Positions 16,375 through 25,210 of a stretch of DNA of 64,000 bases are shown piece by piece (position 1 is the first letter of the stretch; every line of letters starts with the position of its first letter). The notes under the pieces were generated by a model. It saw only the letters and a program-made list of their open reading frames with translations, made no database searches and was not told where the DNA came from. Source of the stretch: Spirochaetota bacterium (lineage in GTDB: Bacteria > Spirochaetota > Spirochaetia > Treponematales > Rectinemataceae). The stretch is from the NCBI GenBank assembly GCA_022711355.1, contig JAKLFE010000009.1, positions 37,553-101,552 on the forward strand. Direction: 5' to 3'. The translations under genes and the position numbers were made by a program.

Positions 16375-17742
16375 CTAGCTCCCCCCGGCCCCGGCCTTGG
16401 CCCTGAGCTCCTCCACCATCCTGGCGTGGCTGGCCCTGCTGATCGGGTAGAAGAAGAGGAGGGGCAGGGCGAGGAGGATGGCGAGCGAGGGGAGGGGCCC
16501 GAAGAAGAGCCTGATCCCCAGGAGGGCCCGCGCGGACTGCGCGGCCCCGGGAACGTAGCCGAAGAGGGAGAGGGCCCAGCCCGAGACCGCGATGCCGAGG
16601 GCGTTGGTGAACTTGCCCATGAACTCCCACATCCCGTAGTAGACCCCCTCGTTGCGCTCCCCGGTCCGGGCCTGGTCGTACTCGACCACGTCTGGCAGCA
16701 TGCTCCAGGGGCAGACCCACTGGGCCGAGAAGCCCATGCCCGCGACGACGGCCACGGCGTAGATCCAGGTCCTGGAGGCGGGGCCGAGGAGGAAGGTCCC
16801 GGCGCAGGCGGCGCAGGCCACGAGGAGGCCCAGGGCGTAGGCCCTCCCCTTCCCGATCCGGTCCGAGACGAGCTTCATCGGGAAGAGGAAGATGCCGATG
16901 GTCGCGAGCATCGCGAACATGACGATGGGCATCTGGGCGGCCATGTCGATCTGGTAGCTCAGGAAGTAGGGCATGAGGGAGGTCAGGAGGGTGAAGCCGA
17001 AGCTCGTCAGGAAGCCGGCGGCGATGAGGCGCATGAAGGGCTTGTTCCGGAAGGCCCCGAGCATGCTCGTGAGGGGCGTCGAGGCGCTGGGCTTGAGGAG
17101 GGCGTCCGCCCGCTCGCGCACGCCGAAGGCCGAGACGAGGACCGTGACGGCGGCGAAGAGGCCGAAGACCGCGCCCATGGCGCTGTAGGCCCGCCCGAGG
17201 CCCAGGCCCCGGCTCTTCATGAAGTAGTCCACGACCGCGGTGGTCGCCGCCGCCCCGATGATGTAGCCGATCACCGTGAAGACCTCGCGGACGGTCGTGA
17301 GGGAGGTGCGCTCGTCGTAGTCGAAGCTGAGCTCCGGGGTCATCGAGCAGTAGGGCACGCGGACCAGGGAGTGGAAGCTGTCGAAGAGGAGGTAGGAGAA
17401 GAGGACGACGAGGAAGGCGGCCGTGCCCCTAAGGCCCGCGGGGATCGAGAAGAGGAGGAAGGTGACGAGGGCGAGGGGCAGGGCCCCGAAGAGCATGTAG
17501 GGGCGCCTGCGGCCCCAGCGCGAGCGGGTCCGATCCGACCAGTGGCCGATCAGGGGGTCGTTGATCGCGTCCCAGCTGAGCTTGCCCGCCATGAGGGCCG
17601 TGCCGACCAGCGCCGGATCGATGCGGGCCACCTCGGTGTAGAAGAACAGGAGGTAGAACTGGACGATCGAGGTGAGCATCTCCAGGCCCGAGGAGGCCAC
17701 GCCGTAGAGGAGCTTGGTCTTGGCCGATACCTTCTCGCTCAT
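16375..17742 (-). CDS. GPH-family (MelB-like) sugar:cation symporter
   Basis: This is an inner-membrane transporter of 455 residues with about twelve membrane segments. The start MSEKVSAKTKLLYGVASSGLEM and the motif DAINDPLIGHWSDRTRSRWGRRRPYMLFGA (split over segment 2 and the following loop) are diagnostic of glycoside-pentoside-hexuronide symporters. It overlaps the GxGYxYP-protein gene by 4 nt, so it is the third gene of an operon that begins with the Memo-like gene. A glycoside or oligosaccharide substrate is likely; the ion is not determined. Confidence 0.88.
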   Translation of the reverse strand: MSEKVSAKTKLLYGVASSGLEMLTSIVQFYLLFFYTEVARIDPALVGTALMAGKLSWDAINDPLIGHWSDRTRSRWGRRRPYMLFGALPLALVTFLLFSIPAGLRGTAAFLVVLFSYLLFDSFHSLVRVPYCSMTPELSFDYDERTSLTTVREVFTVIGYIIGAAATTAVVDYFMKSRGLGLGRAYSAMGAVFGLFAAVTVLVSAFGVRERADALLKPSASTPLTSMLGAFRNKPFMRLIAAGFLTSFGFTLLTSLMPYFLSYQIDMAAQMPIVMFAMLATIGIFLFPMKLVSDRIGKGRAYALGLLVACAACAGTFLLGPASRTWIYAVAVVAGMGFSAQWVCPWSMLPDVVEYDQARTGERNEGVYYGMWEFMGKFTNALGIAVSGWALSLFGYVPGAAQSARALLGIRLFFGPLPSLAILLALPLLFFYPISRASHARMVEELRAKAGAGGS

Positions 17743-19451
17743 TCCCCCCGTCCTTTCGCCGCGGCCAGGAGGAGCTCGTCGGCCCTGACGACTTTGACCA
17801 GCTCGGGATCGAGGGTCGCGGCGAAGGCGCTCACCTGGGCGATGGTGGTCTTGTACGCGAAGAGGTGGACGCCGAGGAAGGCCGGCAGGGTCTCGATGTC
17901 GGCTATCGCGCGGCGGACCGCCTCCAGCGTCGCGGGCCCATCATCCCATATATGGCTCACCAGGGGAAGGGCGTTCGCGACGAGGGCCATCCCGCCCATC
18001 CGGTAGGCCGGGGCCTCGCGGGGGGAGGAGCCGAGGTTGGCGTAGCCCATGAGCCAGCCGAGCCAGGGACCGGGCTCGGCCGCGAGCTCCCGGAGGACCC
18101 GGCGCGGCGGGTCCCCGATGTACGAGGTTCCCGCCCGCACTCCGGCCCGGGCGCAGCTCCCCCTCCCCGCCGCGAGGTAGCGCCTAAGCTCGGGGCAGAG
18201 CGGCGGTATGAGGTAGCCGGCGCCCGAGGGCCCCGCTATGAGATAGTCGGCGGGGCGCTTCTCGCGGAAATAGCGGGCGAGGAGGGCCGGGGCCAGTTCG
18301 GCGAGGAGGGGCTGGATCTCCCAGGTGAAGGGCACCGAGCCCCGGGCGGGGGAGCGCCAGTTGCCGAGCTGGCCCGAGTGCATGAGGAGGAGCTGGTCCC
18401 CGTCGGAGAGGGTGAAGGAGAGGTAGATCTTTTTCTCCACGCGGATGCTGTCGGGCTCGGCGTGGTCCTGGGCCAGGGAGCCCTCGTAGGGGACGGCGGC
18501 GTGGAAGCTGTAGTCCGCGGCGAGGTGGGCGGGGAGGAGGCGCAGGCCGTTGGCCGAGAGGGCTAGGAGGAAGTCCAGCTCATCGTCGCGCCTCGTGTGC
18601 CAGCCGTAGATCGTGGGGAAGGCGCCGAGAGGGAGCTCGCGGTCCCGGGCGGCGCGGCGCTGCAGCCGCCCGGCGAGGGAGCACTCGGGGCTGGAGGCCT
18701 CCATGAGCCTGCGGGCGAGGCGGCGGATCGGGCCGTCCAGGCCGAGGCCGAAGGCGAGGCCGCGGAGCCGGCGCGGCCCCCCGACGAGGAAGAGGGCCAG
18801 GGCCTTGCCCGCGGCGCCCAGGGGACCTCGGCCGCGATGGGCCAGGGAGTAGGCGAAGATCCGCTCGCGCACGAGGTAGTCGACGAACTCAGGCCGCTCC
18901 CAGCCGGGCTCGAGGCAGGCGAGCTTGCCGGGGGCGCAGCGCGGATAGAGCCCCTCGGCCGCCCAGGCGAAGAGCTCGAGCCTATCCTTCCAGCGCCCCC
19001 GCAGATCCCGGCGCGGCTCGAGCCCGAGGCCGGAGGCCCAGGCGGCCAGGGCGGGAGGGACGATCACGAGATCCTCGAGGCCGGCGAGGCAGGCCGCGGC
19101 GTCGATCGTCTCCGGGAGCTCGGGATCGTAGACGACGAAGCCGCGGAGGATGGAGCGGAATCGCCGGGCCAGGGCATCGAGGCCGGGCAGCTCCTCGAAG
19201 GACATGCCGCAGGCCTCGCGGTAGTACGCGAGGTTGGCCTCGTCCTGGTCGCCCATCATGGGACGGAAGGTCGACTCCCAGATCTCGTCGGGCATGAAGG
19301 ACTCGTTGGTCCTCCGCGAGGCGGGATCGTCGTAGAAGCCGTAGCGGAGGTAGACGCGGGGACCGCGGCGGTTCGCGAGGCCCTGGATCGAGGCCGCGGC
19401 GAGGCGCTCGCCGAAGCCCAGCTTCGAGACGTCGAGGACGAAGGCGCCCAT
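17739..19451 (-). CDS. GxGYxYP-family putative carbohydrate-active protein
   Basis: The 570-residue protein starts MGAFVLDVSKLGFGERL at 19451, 14 nt after the upstream stop. The family is a putative glycoside hydrolase group of unknown activity. Visible family features are IYGWHTRRDDELD near residue 281, the FTLSDGDQLL acidic segment near 346-355 and the name motif region GPSGAGYLIP near 407-416, where the second tyrosine is replaced by Ile. There is no signal peptide, so the protein is cytoplasmic. It is followed with a 4-nt overlap by a sugar symporter, which supports intracellular processing of an imported carbohydrate. Catalysis is not proven for the family. Confidence 0.75.
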   Translation of the reverse strand: MGAFVLDVSKLGFGERLAAASIQGLANRRGPRVYLRYGFYDDPASRRTNESFMPDEIWESTFRPMMGDQDEANLAYYREACGMSFEELPGLDALARRFRSILRGFVVYDPELPETIDAAACLAGLEDLVIVPPALAAWASGLGLEPRRDLRGRWKDRLELFAWAAEGLYPRCAPGKLACLEPGWERPEFVDYLVRERIFAYSLAHRGRGPLGAAGKALALFLVGGPRRLRGLAFGLGLDGPIRRLARRLMEASSPECSLAGRLQRRAARDRELPLGAFPTIYGWHTRRDDELDFLLALSANGLRLLPAHLAADYSFHAAVPYEGSLAQDHAEPDSIRVEKKIYLSFTLSDGDQLLLMHSGQLGNWRSPARGSVPFTWEIQPLLAELAPALLARYFREKRPADYLIAGPSGAGYLIPPLCPELRRYLAAGRGSCARAGVRAGTSYIGDPPRRVLRELAAEPGPWLGWLMGYANLGSSPREAPAYRMGGMALVANALPLVSHIWDDGPATLEAVRRAIADIETLPAFLGVHLFAYKTTIAQVSAFAATLDPELVKVVRADELLLAAAKGRGE

Positions 19452-19465
19452 CGCTTCGGCCGGAT

Positions 19466-20311
19466 TCAGTAGAAGCCGAGGGCCGCGTAGCCGACGAAGG
19501 ACTCGTCGCTCCTGAGCTCGAGGCTCGTCGCGTAGCCAAGGAGCTCGGCCCGCGTCGCCCCCTCGGCGAGGGCGAAGGCCAAGGCGGCCGCCGCCGCGCC
19601 CGGGGAGCAGGCCGACTGGTCGTCGCAGCCCCTGCGCAGCCCCTCCTCGGGGCTCATCGAGAGGAGGGCCTCGATGAAGGCTGTATCGTTCACCTCCCGG
19701 ACCCATCTCTCCGCAGCGGGCCCCCCGCCCGCGGGGGCGAAGCCGTAGGAGGGACCGTAGTGGGTGAGGTCGGTGGAGCCGAGGCAGGCCAGCTTCCGCC
19801 CGAGGGAGGAGGCGGCCTCGGAGAGGGCCTGGCCGAGGAGGATCGAGGCCGGCCCGTTGGGAGCGCGGAGCCAAAGGACGCGGGCCGAGGGGAAGCGCGC
19901 CTTGACCAGGGGAAGCTGGACCTCGACGGTATTGTCGGGCACCTCGTCGCCGCGCAGTGAGAGCGGGCCGGGCTTCCGGAGGCCGAGGAGCCGGGAAAGC
20001 TCTTCCCGGAGCTCCGAATCCGCCTCGAGGGGGCCTAGGGGGCTATCGTAGAATTCCTCGAAGGCGACCAGGGGCTGGCTCGAGGCGCGCAGGTGGCCGC
20101 CGATCACCGCCACCGTCTGCGCGTCGCGGAGGGAGCGCAGGGCGCGGTAGGCTAGCTTGCCGGAGAAGGCCCAGCCCGCGTGGGGCGCGACGGCCGCGGC
20201 CGCCCCGGCTGGTACCTCGCCCTCGAGCTCCCAGCCGGAGAGGAGCTTGGATACCTCAGCACCGTCCTCGGGATACCAGCCCCGAGGCAGGTTCCGCTTC
20301 CGCAGCGCCAT
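19466..20311 (-). CDS. Memo-like protein (AmmeMemoRadiSam system protein B family)
   Basis: This is a soluble protein of 281 residues related to Memo, a fold resembling extradiol dioxygenases. It retains conserved histidine contexts AVAPHAGWAFSGKLAYRAL, VIGGHLRA and DLTHYGPSYGF, plus DNTVEVQLPLV and a cysteine in CDDQSACSPG. The start MALRKRNLPRGW at 20311 is preferred over a methionine 7 codons upstream because AAAGGGGG lies 6 nt before it. The AMMECR1 and radical SAM partners often found with Memo are absent here; instead it heads an operon with a GxGYxYP protein and a sugar symporter. Confidence 0.82.
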   Translation of the reverse strand: MALRKRNLPRGWYPEDGAEVSKLLSGWELEGEVPAGAAAAVAPHAGWAFSGKLAYRALRSLRDAQTVAVIGGHLRASSQPLVAFEEFYDSPLGPLEADSELREELSRLLGLRKPGPLSLRGDEVPDNTVEVQLPLVKARFPSARVLWLRAPNGPASILLGQALSEAASSLGRKLACLGSTDLTHYGPSYGFAPAGGGPAAERWVREVNDTAFIEALLSMSPEEGLRRGCDDQSACSPGAAAAALAFALAEGATRAELLGYATSLELRSDESFVGYAALGFY

Positions 20312-20363
20312 GGCCGCCCCCTTTTTGAACATGAAAAAGCGCGGCCTACCTGGCGCGGCCGCC

Positions 20364-20379
20364 GATATAAGTATATGAT
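20364..20379. promoter_or_regulatory. Overlapping divergent -10 elements
   Basis: A short AT-rich island carries TATGAT on the plus strand (20374-20379), 12 nt before the ATG at 20392, and TATACT on the minus strand (20375-20370), about 60 nt before the Memo-like start. The two transcription units probably compete for this site. Confidence 0.4.
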
Positions 20380-20391
20380 GGCGAGGTCCTT

Positions 20392-21651
20392 ATGAAAAGA
20401 CGCACCGTCGCGGCCTTCGCCGCGCTCAGCCTGATCGCCGCGGTCCTGGCGGCCGGATCCGTCGCCTACCGCGTGCTCAGGGCCGAGGAACGCGGCAAGC
20501 GGGCCGCCTCGACCGACTTCCAGCTACTCCTCTCGGAGCTCTCCGGCGTCAGGAGCTCGGCCGACCTGGCCGAGGCTCCCTTGCGCGCGAGGCTCGCGGC
20601 CCACTACCGCGCCTGCCCGAGCCTCCTCCTCGTCGCGATCTACGAGCGCGGCTCGGGCCTGCGCTGGCGCATACCCGACCGCTCCGACTACCTCCCCGCC
20701 TCCGAGGATAGGGAAGCCTTCCCCTCCCCCACCTATCCCGAGCGCTCCTCGCTCCTCATCTCGGCCCCCCTGAAGGGCGATCCCACCGGCCGCCTCGCCG
20801 TGGACGCCCTCTACTCGACCCTGGACCAATCGACGGTCTTCGCCGCCTTCCGCGACGCCCTCTTGGCCTTGGCGGCCTACCTCGCCGCCGCGGCCGCCCT
20901 CCTCGCCGCCCTGGCGGCTGCTTCGCGCGGGAGGGTCGACTCGAGCTGGAGCTCCGGAGCCCCCGCGCAGGGAGGATCGGGCGGGGAGCCTGGGCCCTCG
21001 CCCTACGCCCCCCCCGAAGAGGACTTCTCCGTCCCGGAGATGGGAAGCTTCGAGGCCGAGGCGAACGAGGCGCCCGCGACGGTCAAGGACCAGCCTCCCC
21101 TGCCCGAGGAAGGCGCCCGCGAGCGGGGCGGGGATGCGGGGCTCTACTCGCCCGCTTCGGGCCTCGGCTGGGAGAGCTACCAAGCCGAGCGCCTTGACGC
21201 CGAGCTCGCCCGCTCCGCCTCCTTCGAGCAGGACCTGAGCCTCCTCGCCCTCTCCTACGACGGGATCGACCGCGGATCCCCTGCCTACGCCGCCACGGCC
21301 AAGGCTATCGTCGATTTCTTCACCTTCCGGGACCTCGCCTTCGAGCGCGGCGAGGAGGGCTTCACCGTCATCCTCTCGAACCTCGACATCGACGCTGCCC
21401 TGCGCATGGCCGAGGAGTTCTTCAAGAAGCTGACCTTCCTCCTCCGCGACTACCGCCGGGACCCCCTCGAGGCCCTGCCGGTCTTCATCGGCCTCTCCTC
21501 GCGGGCCGGCCGCCTGGTCGATTCCGGACGCATCACCCAGGAGGCGATAGCTGCCCTCCAGAAGGCCAGGGAGGACTGCGACACCCACATCATCGCCTTC
21601 CGCCCCGACGCCGATAAGTACCGGCTCTACCTCAGCTCGAAGGGCTGCTGA
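20392..21651 (+). CDS. Two-TM membrane protein with degenerate GGDEF domain
   Basis: The 419-residue protein has a membrane segment at residues 7-27, an extracytoplasmic region of about 125 residues, a second segment near 155-178, a Pro/Gly/Glu-rich linker and a C-terminal domain from about 252. That domain starts SPASGLGWESYQAERLDAEL, aligning with the start of GGDEF domains, and has RGEEGFTVILSNLD where active enzymes have GGDEF. The catalytic and metal residues are lost, so it should not make cyclic-di-GMP. It could bind nucleotide or act as a structural sensor. It is a single-gene unit divergent from the Memo operon. Confidence 0.7.
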   Translation: MKRRTVAAFAALSLIAAVLAAGSVAYRVLRAEERGKRAASTDFQLLLSELSGVRSSADLAEAPLRARLAAHYRACPSLLLVAIYERGSGLRWRIPDRSDYLPASEDREAFPSPTYPERSSLLISAPLKGDPTGRLAVDALYSTLDQSTVFAAFRDALLALAAYLAAAAALLAALAAASRGRVDSSWSSGAPAQGGSGGEPGPSPYAPPEEDFSVPEMGSFEAEANEAPATVKDQPPLPEEGARERGGDAGLYSPASGLGWESYQAERLDAELARSASFEQDLSLLALSYDGIDRGSPAYAATAKAIVDFFTFRDLAFERGEEGFTVILSNLDIDAALRMAEEFFKKLTFLLRDYRRDPLEALPVFIGLSSRAGRLVDSGRITQEAIAALQKAREDCDTHIIAFRPDADKYRLYLSSKGC

Positions 21652-21861
21652 GAGCTCTCCCGGCTGGCGACATGAAGGCCTCCGCGGAGCCGAAGCCATG
21701 CTTCGAGCCCCGGGAGGCCTCGGCCGTCCGGACCGGCCCTTGGATGGGCGAGCGCGAGAGGGAGACCTCGGCGAAGGTCTCCCTCTCGTTCATCTCGTAG
21801 ACGCCAACAATCGGGGGATCACTGAACGCGCATTGCGCGCCAACAATCCGGGGAGCGCTCC
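21652..21861. other. Structured intergenic region with hairpins and a direct repeat
   Basis: No gene is evident in these 210 nt between two convergent genes. It contains a perfect 13-bp hairpin (CGAGAGGGAGACC at 21755-21767 with its complement at 21776-21788, loop of 8), a GAAGC-CAT-GCTTC hairpin near 21700-21713 nested within GGCCTCC/GGAGGCC arms, and a 17-nt direct repeat CGCCAACAATC(C/G)GGGGA at 21802-21818 and 21838-21854. The first hairpin lacks a T run on either strand, so simple termination does not explain it. Confidence 0.55.
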
Positions 21862-22815
21862 CTATTTCTTCACGAGCAGGTCGGCAGGCCTCTTGAGCGC
21901 GTTGCGCAGGCCGTAGGCGGAGACCGCGTAGACGTAGGGCCCTCCGGCCAGGCGGAGGTAGAAGCGGCCCTCGCCGGCCGGGGCGCCGACCTCGAGGACC
22001 CTGGTCCCCCCGTTGCCCAGCGAGAGCTCGATTCGGGCGGCGACGGGGGAGAAGGCCGAGGCCGGCGGGGAGAGGAGGATGTCCTCGGCCTCGAGGTTGA
22101 GGATGGAGCGCAGGAGGGAGGAGACGGCGACGGCGTCGACCTGGCCCGCCAGCCCGCTCCAGCCCTGCTCGGAGCGCTTGAGCGCGTACTCGAGGGCCAG
22201 GCCCGGCTTGCCCGGCCCGTCCAGGGCGAGGGAGGCCCGCAGGGAGAGGGACTCGACGTCGGCCTCGGGCAGGGGGCCGGGGAGGACCCGGAGCTCGAGC
22301 CAGGAGGAGCGGTCGCCCCGCACGTAGGAGGCGATCGCGCTCGGGGCCGAGTAGGAGGCCTCGGATCCGGCCAAGCGGAGGTAGACCTCCCCGCCCGCGG
22401 TCGCGTAGCCCCCGAGGGCGAAGTCGGCGAGGACCTTGCCCTTCGCGTCCTTGACGAGGACGGCCGCGGCCCGGGCCTCGTCGAGCTCGAAGCTCTCCCA
22501 GGCGGCCTTGGTCTTGGCTTGGGGCCGCAGGCGCTTCACCGCCGCGGCTGCCTCGAGGAAGCTCCTCACCCGCGACTCCTGGACGGGGAGCTTGCCGCTT
22601 CCCTCGGCGAGGAACCAGGAGCCGGCTTCCTTGCTGAGGCCGAGTCCCCCGATCGAGATGGAGGCGGCTTCCTCGGCCTTGGCCGCCAGGAGGCTCCGCG
22701 ACTCGGCCCGCGCCGCCCGGCGCTCCGGCGAGAAGAGGAGGCCCGCTGCCCAGATAGCCAGGAGGAAGGCGAGGCTGCCCCCGAGCCAGGCTACTTTCCG
22801 CTCGTAGCTCATCAT
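21862..22815 (-). CDS. DUF4340 domain protein of the Gld-type ABC module
   Basis: The 317-residue protein has one N-terminal membrane segment (VAWLGGSLAFLLAIWAAGLLF) and an extracytoplasmic part typical of DUF4340: VQESRVRSFLEAAAAVKRLRP followed by a repeated beta-rich unit. It overlaps the GldG-like gene by 4 nt and is last in the four-gene operon. In other bacteria DUF4340 proteins follow GldG-like proteins in ABC-2 systems; their role is unknown. It probably sits in the periplasm attached to the inner membrane. Confidence 0.78.
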   Translation of the reverse strand: MMSYERKVAWLGGSLAFLLAIWAAGLLFSPERRAARAESRSLLAAKAEEAASISIGGLGLSKEAGSWFLAEGSGKLPVQESRVRSFLEAAAAVKRLRPQAKTKAAWESFELDEARAAAVLVKDAKGKVLADFALGGYATAGGEVYLRLAGSEASYSAPSAIASYVRGDRSSWLELRVLPGPLPEADVESLSLRASLALDGPGKPGLALEYALKRSEQGWSGLAGQVDAVAVSSLLRSILNLEAEDILLSPPASAFSPVAARIELSLGNGGTRVLEVGAPAGEGRFYLRLAGGPYVYAVSAYGLRNALKRPADLLVKK

Positions 22816-24482
22816 TCGCTCCTCCCCTCTCCGGCGTCATCCACGGCGCCCTCGGCGGCGCCCGCGGCGGGCGGCCCTCCCCGCTCGAGCTCCCGCGCCG
22901 CCCGCCGTCGCTTGCCGGCCCTGACGGCCCCGTAGGCGATCACGGCCCCGGGCACGACGACCAGGTTCAGGGCGTAGGCGAGGCTCGCGAGGGCGGCGCG
23001 GCGCGCGGGCTCGCGGACCTTGTTCAGCCGCGGATCGCGGGAGCCCCGACCCTTGATGGCCACGAGCTCGTCGCCCGAGGCCAGCCACTCGGCCGCGTCC
23101 GCGACGAAGGAGGCGTTGAAGCCCGAGTCGGTCATGCCCATGAGGTCGTTGGCGAAGTCGGCCGAGCCCACGACGAGGATGCGGCCGCGCTGGCTCCTCG
23201 CCGGGGGCGGCGGCAGGGCCGCGGCCCCCTCGCGCTTCGGGACGGGCTTGCCGGCGAAGGCCGAGGGGAAGCTCCCCGAGAGGGAGGCGGCGAGGAGGTA
23301 CTGTCCCGTGGTGGAGCCGGCCTCGGCGGCGTAGCGGAACTCGTCGTCGGGTCCGACGGCGAAGTCCTTGGTCTGGAGCCAGGCCTTGGCCGTCGACTTG
23401 ACGAGCTCGGCCGCCTCGATCCCCTCTCGCTTCACGATCTCGAGGGGGCTCGGCCAGAAGAGGTCGAGGCCGGCGAGGCGGGCGGTGAGGGGGTTCTTGG
23501 CGTCGCGGTACTCGGGCCTCGTGACTACCCAGTGGGGATAGCGGACGTAGCGGAGCTGCATGCCTCCCGTCGGGCCCGGGGTCTGGAAGGGTATGGTCAG
23601 GGAGGAGGGATCGAGGACGAGCTCCTCGCGGACCCGGATACCGTAGGACTCGAGGAGGCGGAGGATGGCGGTGTCCTTGAGGGGGGCGGCGCTGAGGCCG
23701 TAGCTCGCCTGGACGTCCACGCCCTTCACGGCGAAGAGGGCCTTGCCCCCCGAGGCCACGAAGGAGTCGACGCGGTAGGCGTCGTAGTCGTCCATGTCGG
23801 CGTTTCCCAGGACGACGAGGACCGAGGACTCGGGCGGGACCTCCTCGCCCCGCTGGAGCTCCTTGGTCTCCCAGCCGGCGGCCGCGAAGGCCTGGGAGAG
23901 GCTTCGGTAATCGTTGGCGAGGCTCTTGTCGGCGTCTCCGACGAGGATGGCCGCGAGGCTCCGGCGCTCCGAGAGGAGGGCGCGGGCCGCCTTGACCACG
24001 TCGTACTCGAGGGTCTCGGCGCCGATCGCGAAGGGGATGACCTGGCTCCGGCCGAGGTACTGGAGGACGACGCCCGAGTAGACGAGGGCCACGCGCTGCT
24101 CGTTCTGCTCGACGATCTGCATCCGCTGGGGCGCGAGGCCGAAGGACTCGGCCGCCCTGGCCTGCTCGCCCGAGGAGGGGTCGGCGAGGCTCACCGAGAT
24201 CTTGCCGCGCGAGGCGGCCTCGAGCTCGCGGAGGAAGTCCTCGACGGCGCGGGGGCCGGGATGCCGGTCCGCGAGGGAGGGGGTGATGTAGTAGGTGACG
24301 AGGAGCTTCTCGGGGATCTCCTCGTGGAGCTTCCGCGAGGCCTCCGAGAGGGTGTTGGCGCGGTCCGCGCTCAGGTCGAGCCTGAGGTGGAAGCGCTCGG
24401 CGACGAGGGCCGCCGCGGCTATCACCGCCAGGACGAGGAGGAGGAGGACGTGGGCGCGGCGCTTGCCGGTCTTGGCTTCCAT
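22812..24482 (-). CDS. GldG-like ABC-2 accessory protein
   Basis: From the ATG at 24482 it has 556 residues. It has a membrane segment at about 11-29 (VLLLLVLAVIAAAALVAERF), a long extracytoplasmic region and a C-terminal membrane segment (NLVVVPGAVIAYGAVRAGKRRR). The N-terminal half has the GldG/DUF pattern LSADRANTLSEASRKLHEEIPEKLLVTYYITPSL and later VQYLGR-type segments preceding EYDVVKAARALL. It starts 5 nt after the ABC-2 permease stop. GldG proteins are needed for gliding in Bacteroidetes, but this family is widespread and its function outside gliding is not known. Confidence 0.82.
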   Translation of the reverse strand: MEAKTGKRRAHVLLLLVLAVIAAAALVAERFHLRLDLSADRANTLSEASRKLHEEIPEKLLVTYYITPSLADRHPGPRAVEDFLRELEAASRGKISVSLADPSSGEQARAAESFGLAPQRMQIVEQNEQRVALVYSGVVLQYLGRSQVIPFAIGAETLEYDVVKAARALLSERRSLAAILVGDADKSLANDYRSLSQAFAAAGWETKELQRGEEVPPESSVLVVLGNADMDDYDAYRVDSFVASGGKALFAVKGVDVQASYGLSAAPLKDTAILRLLESYGIRVREELVLDPSSLTIPFQTPGPTGGMQLRYVRYPHWVVTRPEYRDAKNPLTARLAGLDLFWPSPLEIVKREGIEAAELVKSTAKAWLQTKDFAVGPDDEFRYAAEAGSTTGQYLLAASLSGSFPSAFAGKPVPKREGAAALPPPPARSQRGRILVVGSADFANDLMGMTDSGFNASFVADAAEWLASGDELVAIKGRGSRDPRLNKVREPARRAALASLAYALNLVVVPGAVIAYGAVRAGKRRRAARELERGGPPAAGAAEGAVDDAGEGRSE

Positions 24483-24487
24483 GGCGT

Positions 24488-25210
24488 TCAGCTCCACTTC
24501 CGCCTGGAGAGGTTCCAGGACGAGAGGTACAGGGCGGCGGCCGAGACCGCGGCGAAGTAGGCCAGGTCCCGCGTATCGACCACGCCGCGCGAGAATGCGT
24601 CGAAGTGGAAGGCGAGGGAGAGCCAGTTGAGGAGGGAGGCGAGGAGCCCGCCTATCTGGAGGAAGGCGGCGATCCGGTCCACCAGGACGAGGGCGAGGAG
24701 GAGGAGGACCCCGCCGAGGAAGGCGCTCACCTGGTTCTTGGCCAGGGAGGAGACCCATTGCCCCACGGCGAGGGCCGCCGCCGCCTCGAGGAGGATGCCG
24801 AGGTACTGTGCGGCGATCACCCCGGCGTCGAAGGAGCCCAGGAGGGAGGCGCTGAGGGGCACGGGGAGGCTCAGGAGGAGGGCCAGGGCCGCGACGGCGA
24901 GGGAGGCGAGGAATTTGCCCGCCACGAGCTGGCCCTCGGTGAAGGGCATGGTCAGGAGGAGCTCGTAGGTGCCCAGGCGCCGCTCCTCGGCCCAGGAGCG
25001 CATCGTGAGGGCCGGCGCGAGGAAGGCGAGGACGATGGGCATGACCCCGAAATAGGGCCTGAGGTCGGCCTGGTTCGCGGCGATGAAGCCCCGCACGAAG
25101 TAGAGCCAGGCCGAGGTGAAGACGAGAAAGCCGAGGATGACCGCGTAGGCCACCGGCGAGTTGAAGGAGCTGCGGAGCTCGCGCTTGGCGACGGCGAGGA
25201 CCTTGCTCAT
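24488..25210 (-). CDS. ABC-2 type permease, GldF-like
   Basis: The 240-residue protein has six hydrophobic segments and starts MSKVLAVAKRELRSSFNSPVAYAV, typical of GldF/ABC-2 permeases. The LTMRSWAEERRLGTYELLLTMP loop after the second segment is characteristic of this subgroup. It is the membrane component pairing with the ATPase encoded upstream, overlapping by 4 nt, and with the GldG-like protein downstream. Confidence 0.88.
   Translation of the reverse strand: MSKVLAVAKRELRSSFNSPVAYAVILGFLVFTSAWLYFVRGFIAANQADLRPYFGVMPIVLAFLAPALTMRSWAEERRLGTYELLLTMPFTEGQLVAGKFLASLAVAALALLLSLPVPLSASLLGSFDAGVIAAQYLGILLEAAAALAVGQWVSSLAKNQVSAFLGGVLLLLALVLVDRIAAFLQIGGLLASLLNWLSLAFHFDAFSRGVVDTRDLAYFAAVSAAALYLSSWNLSRRKWS

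Noticed and set aside
21795..21860. Possible integron attC site in the structured spacer
   Set aside because: The repeats contain CCAACAAT but lack paired RYYYAAC/GTTRRRY core sites and no cassette array follows.
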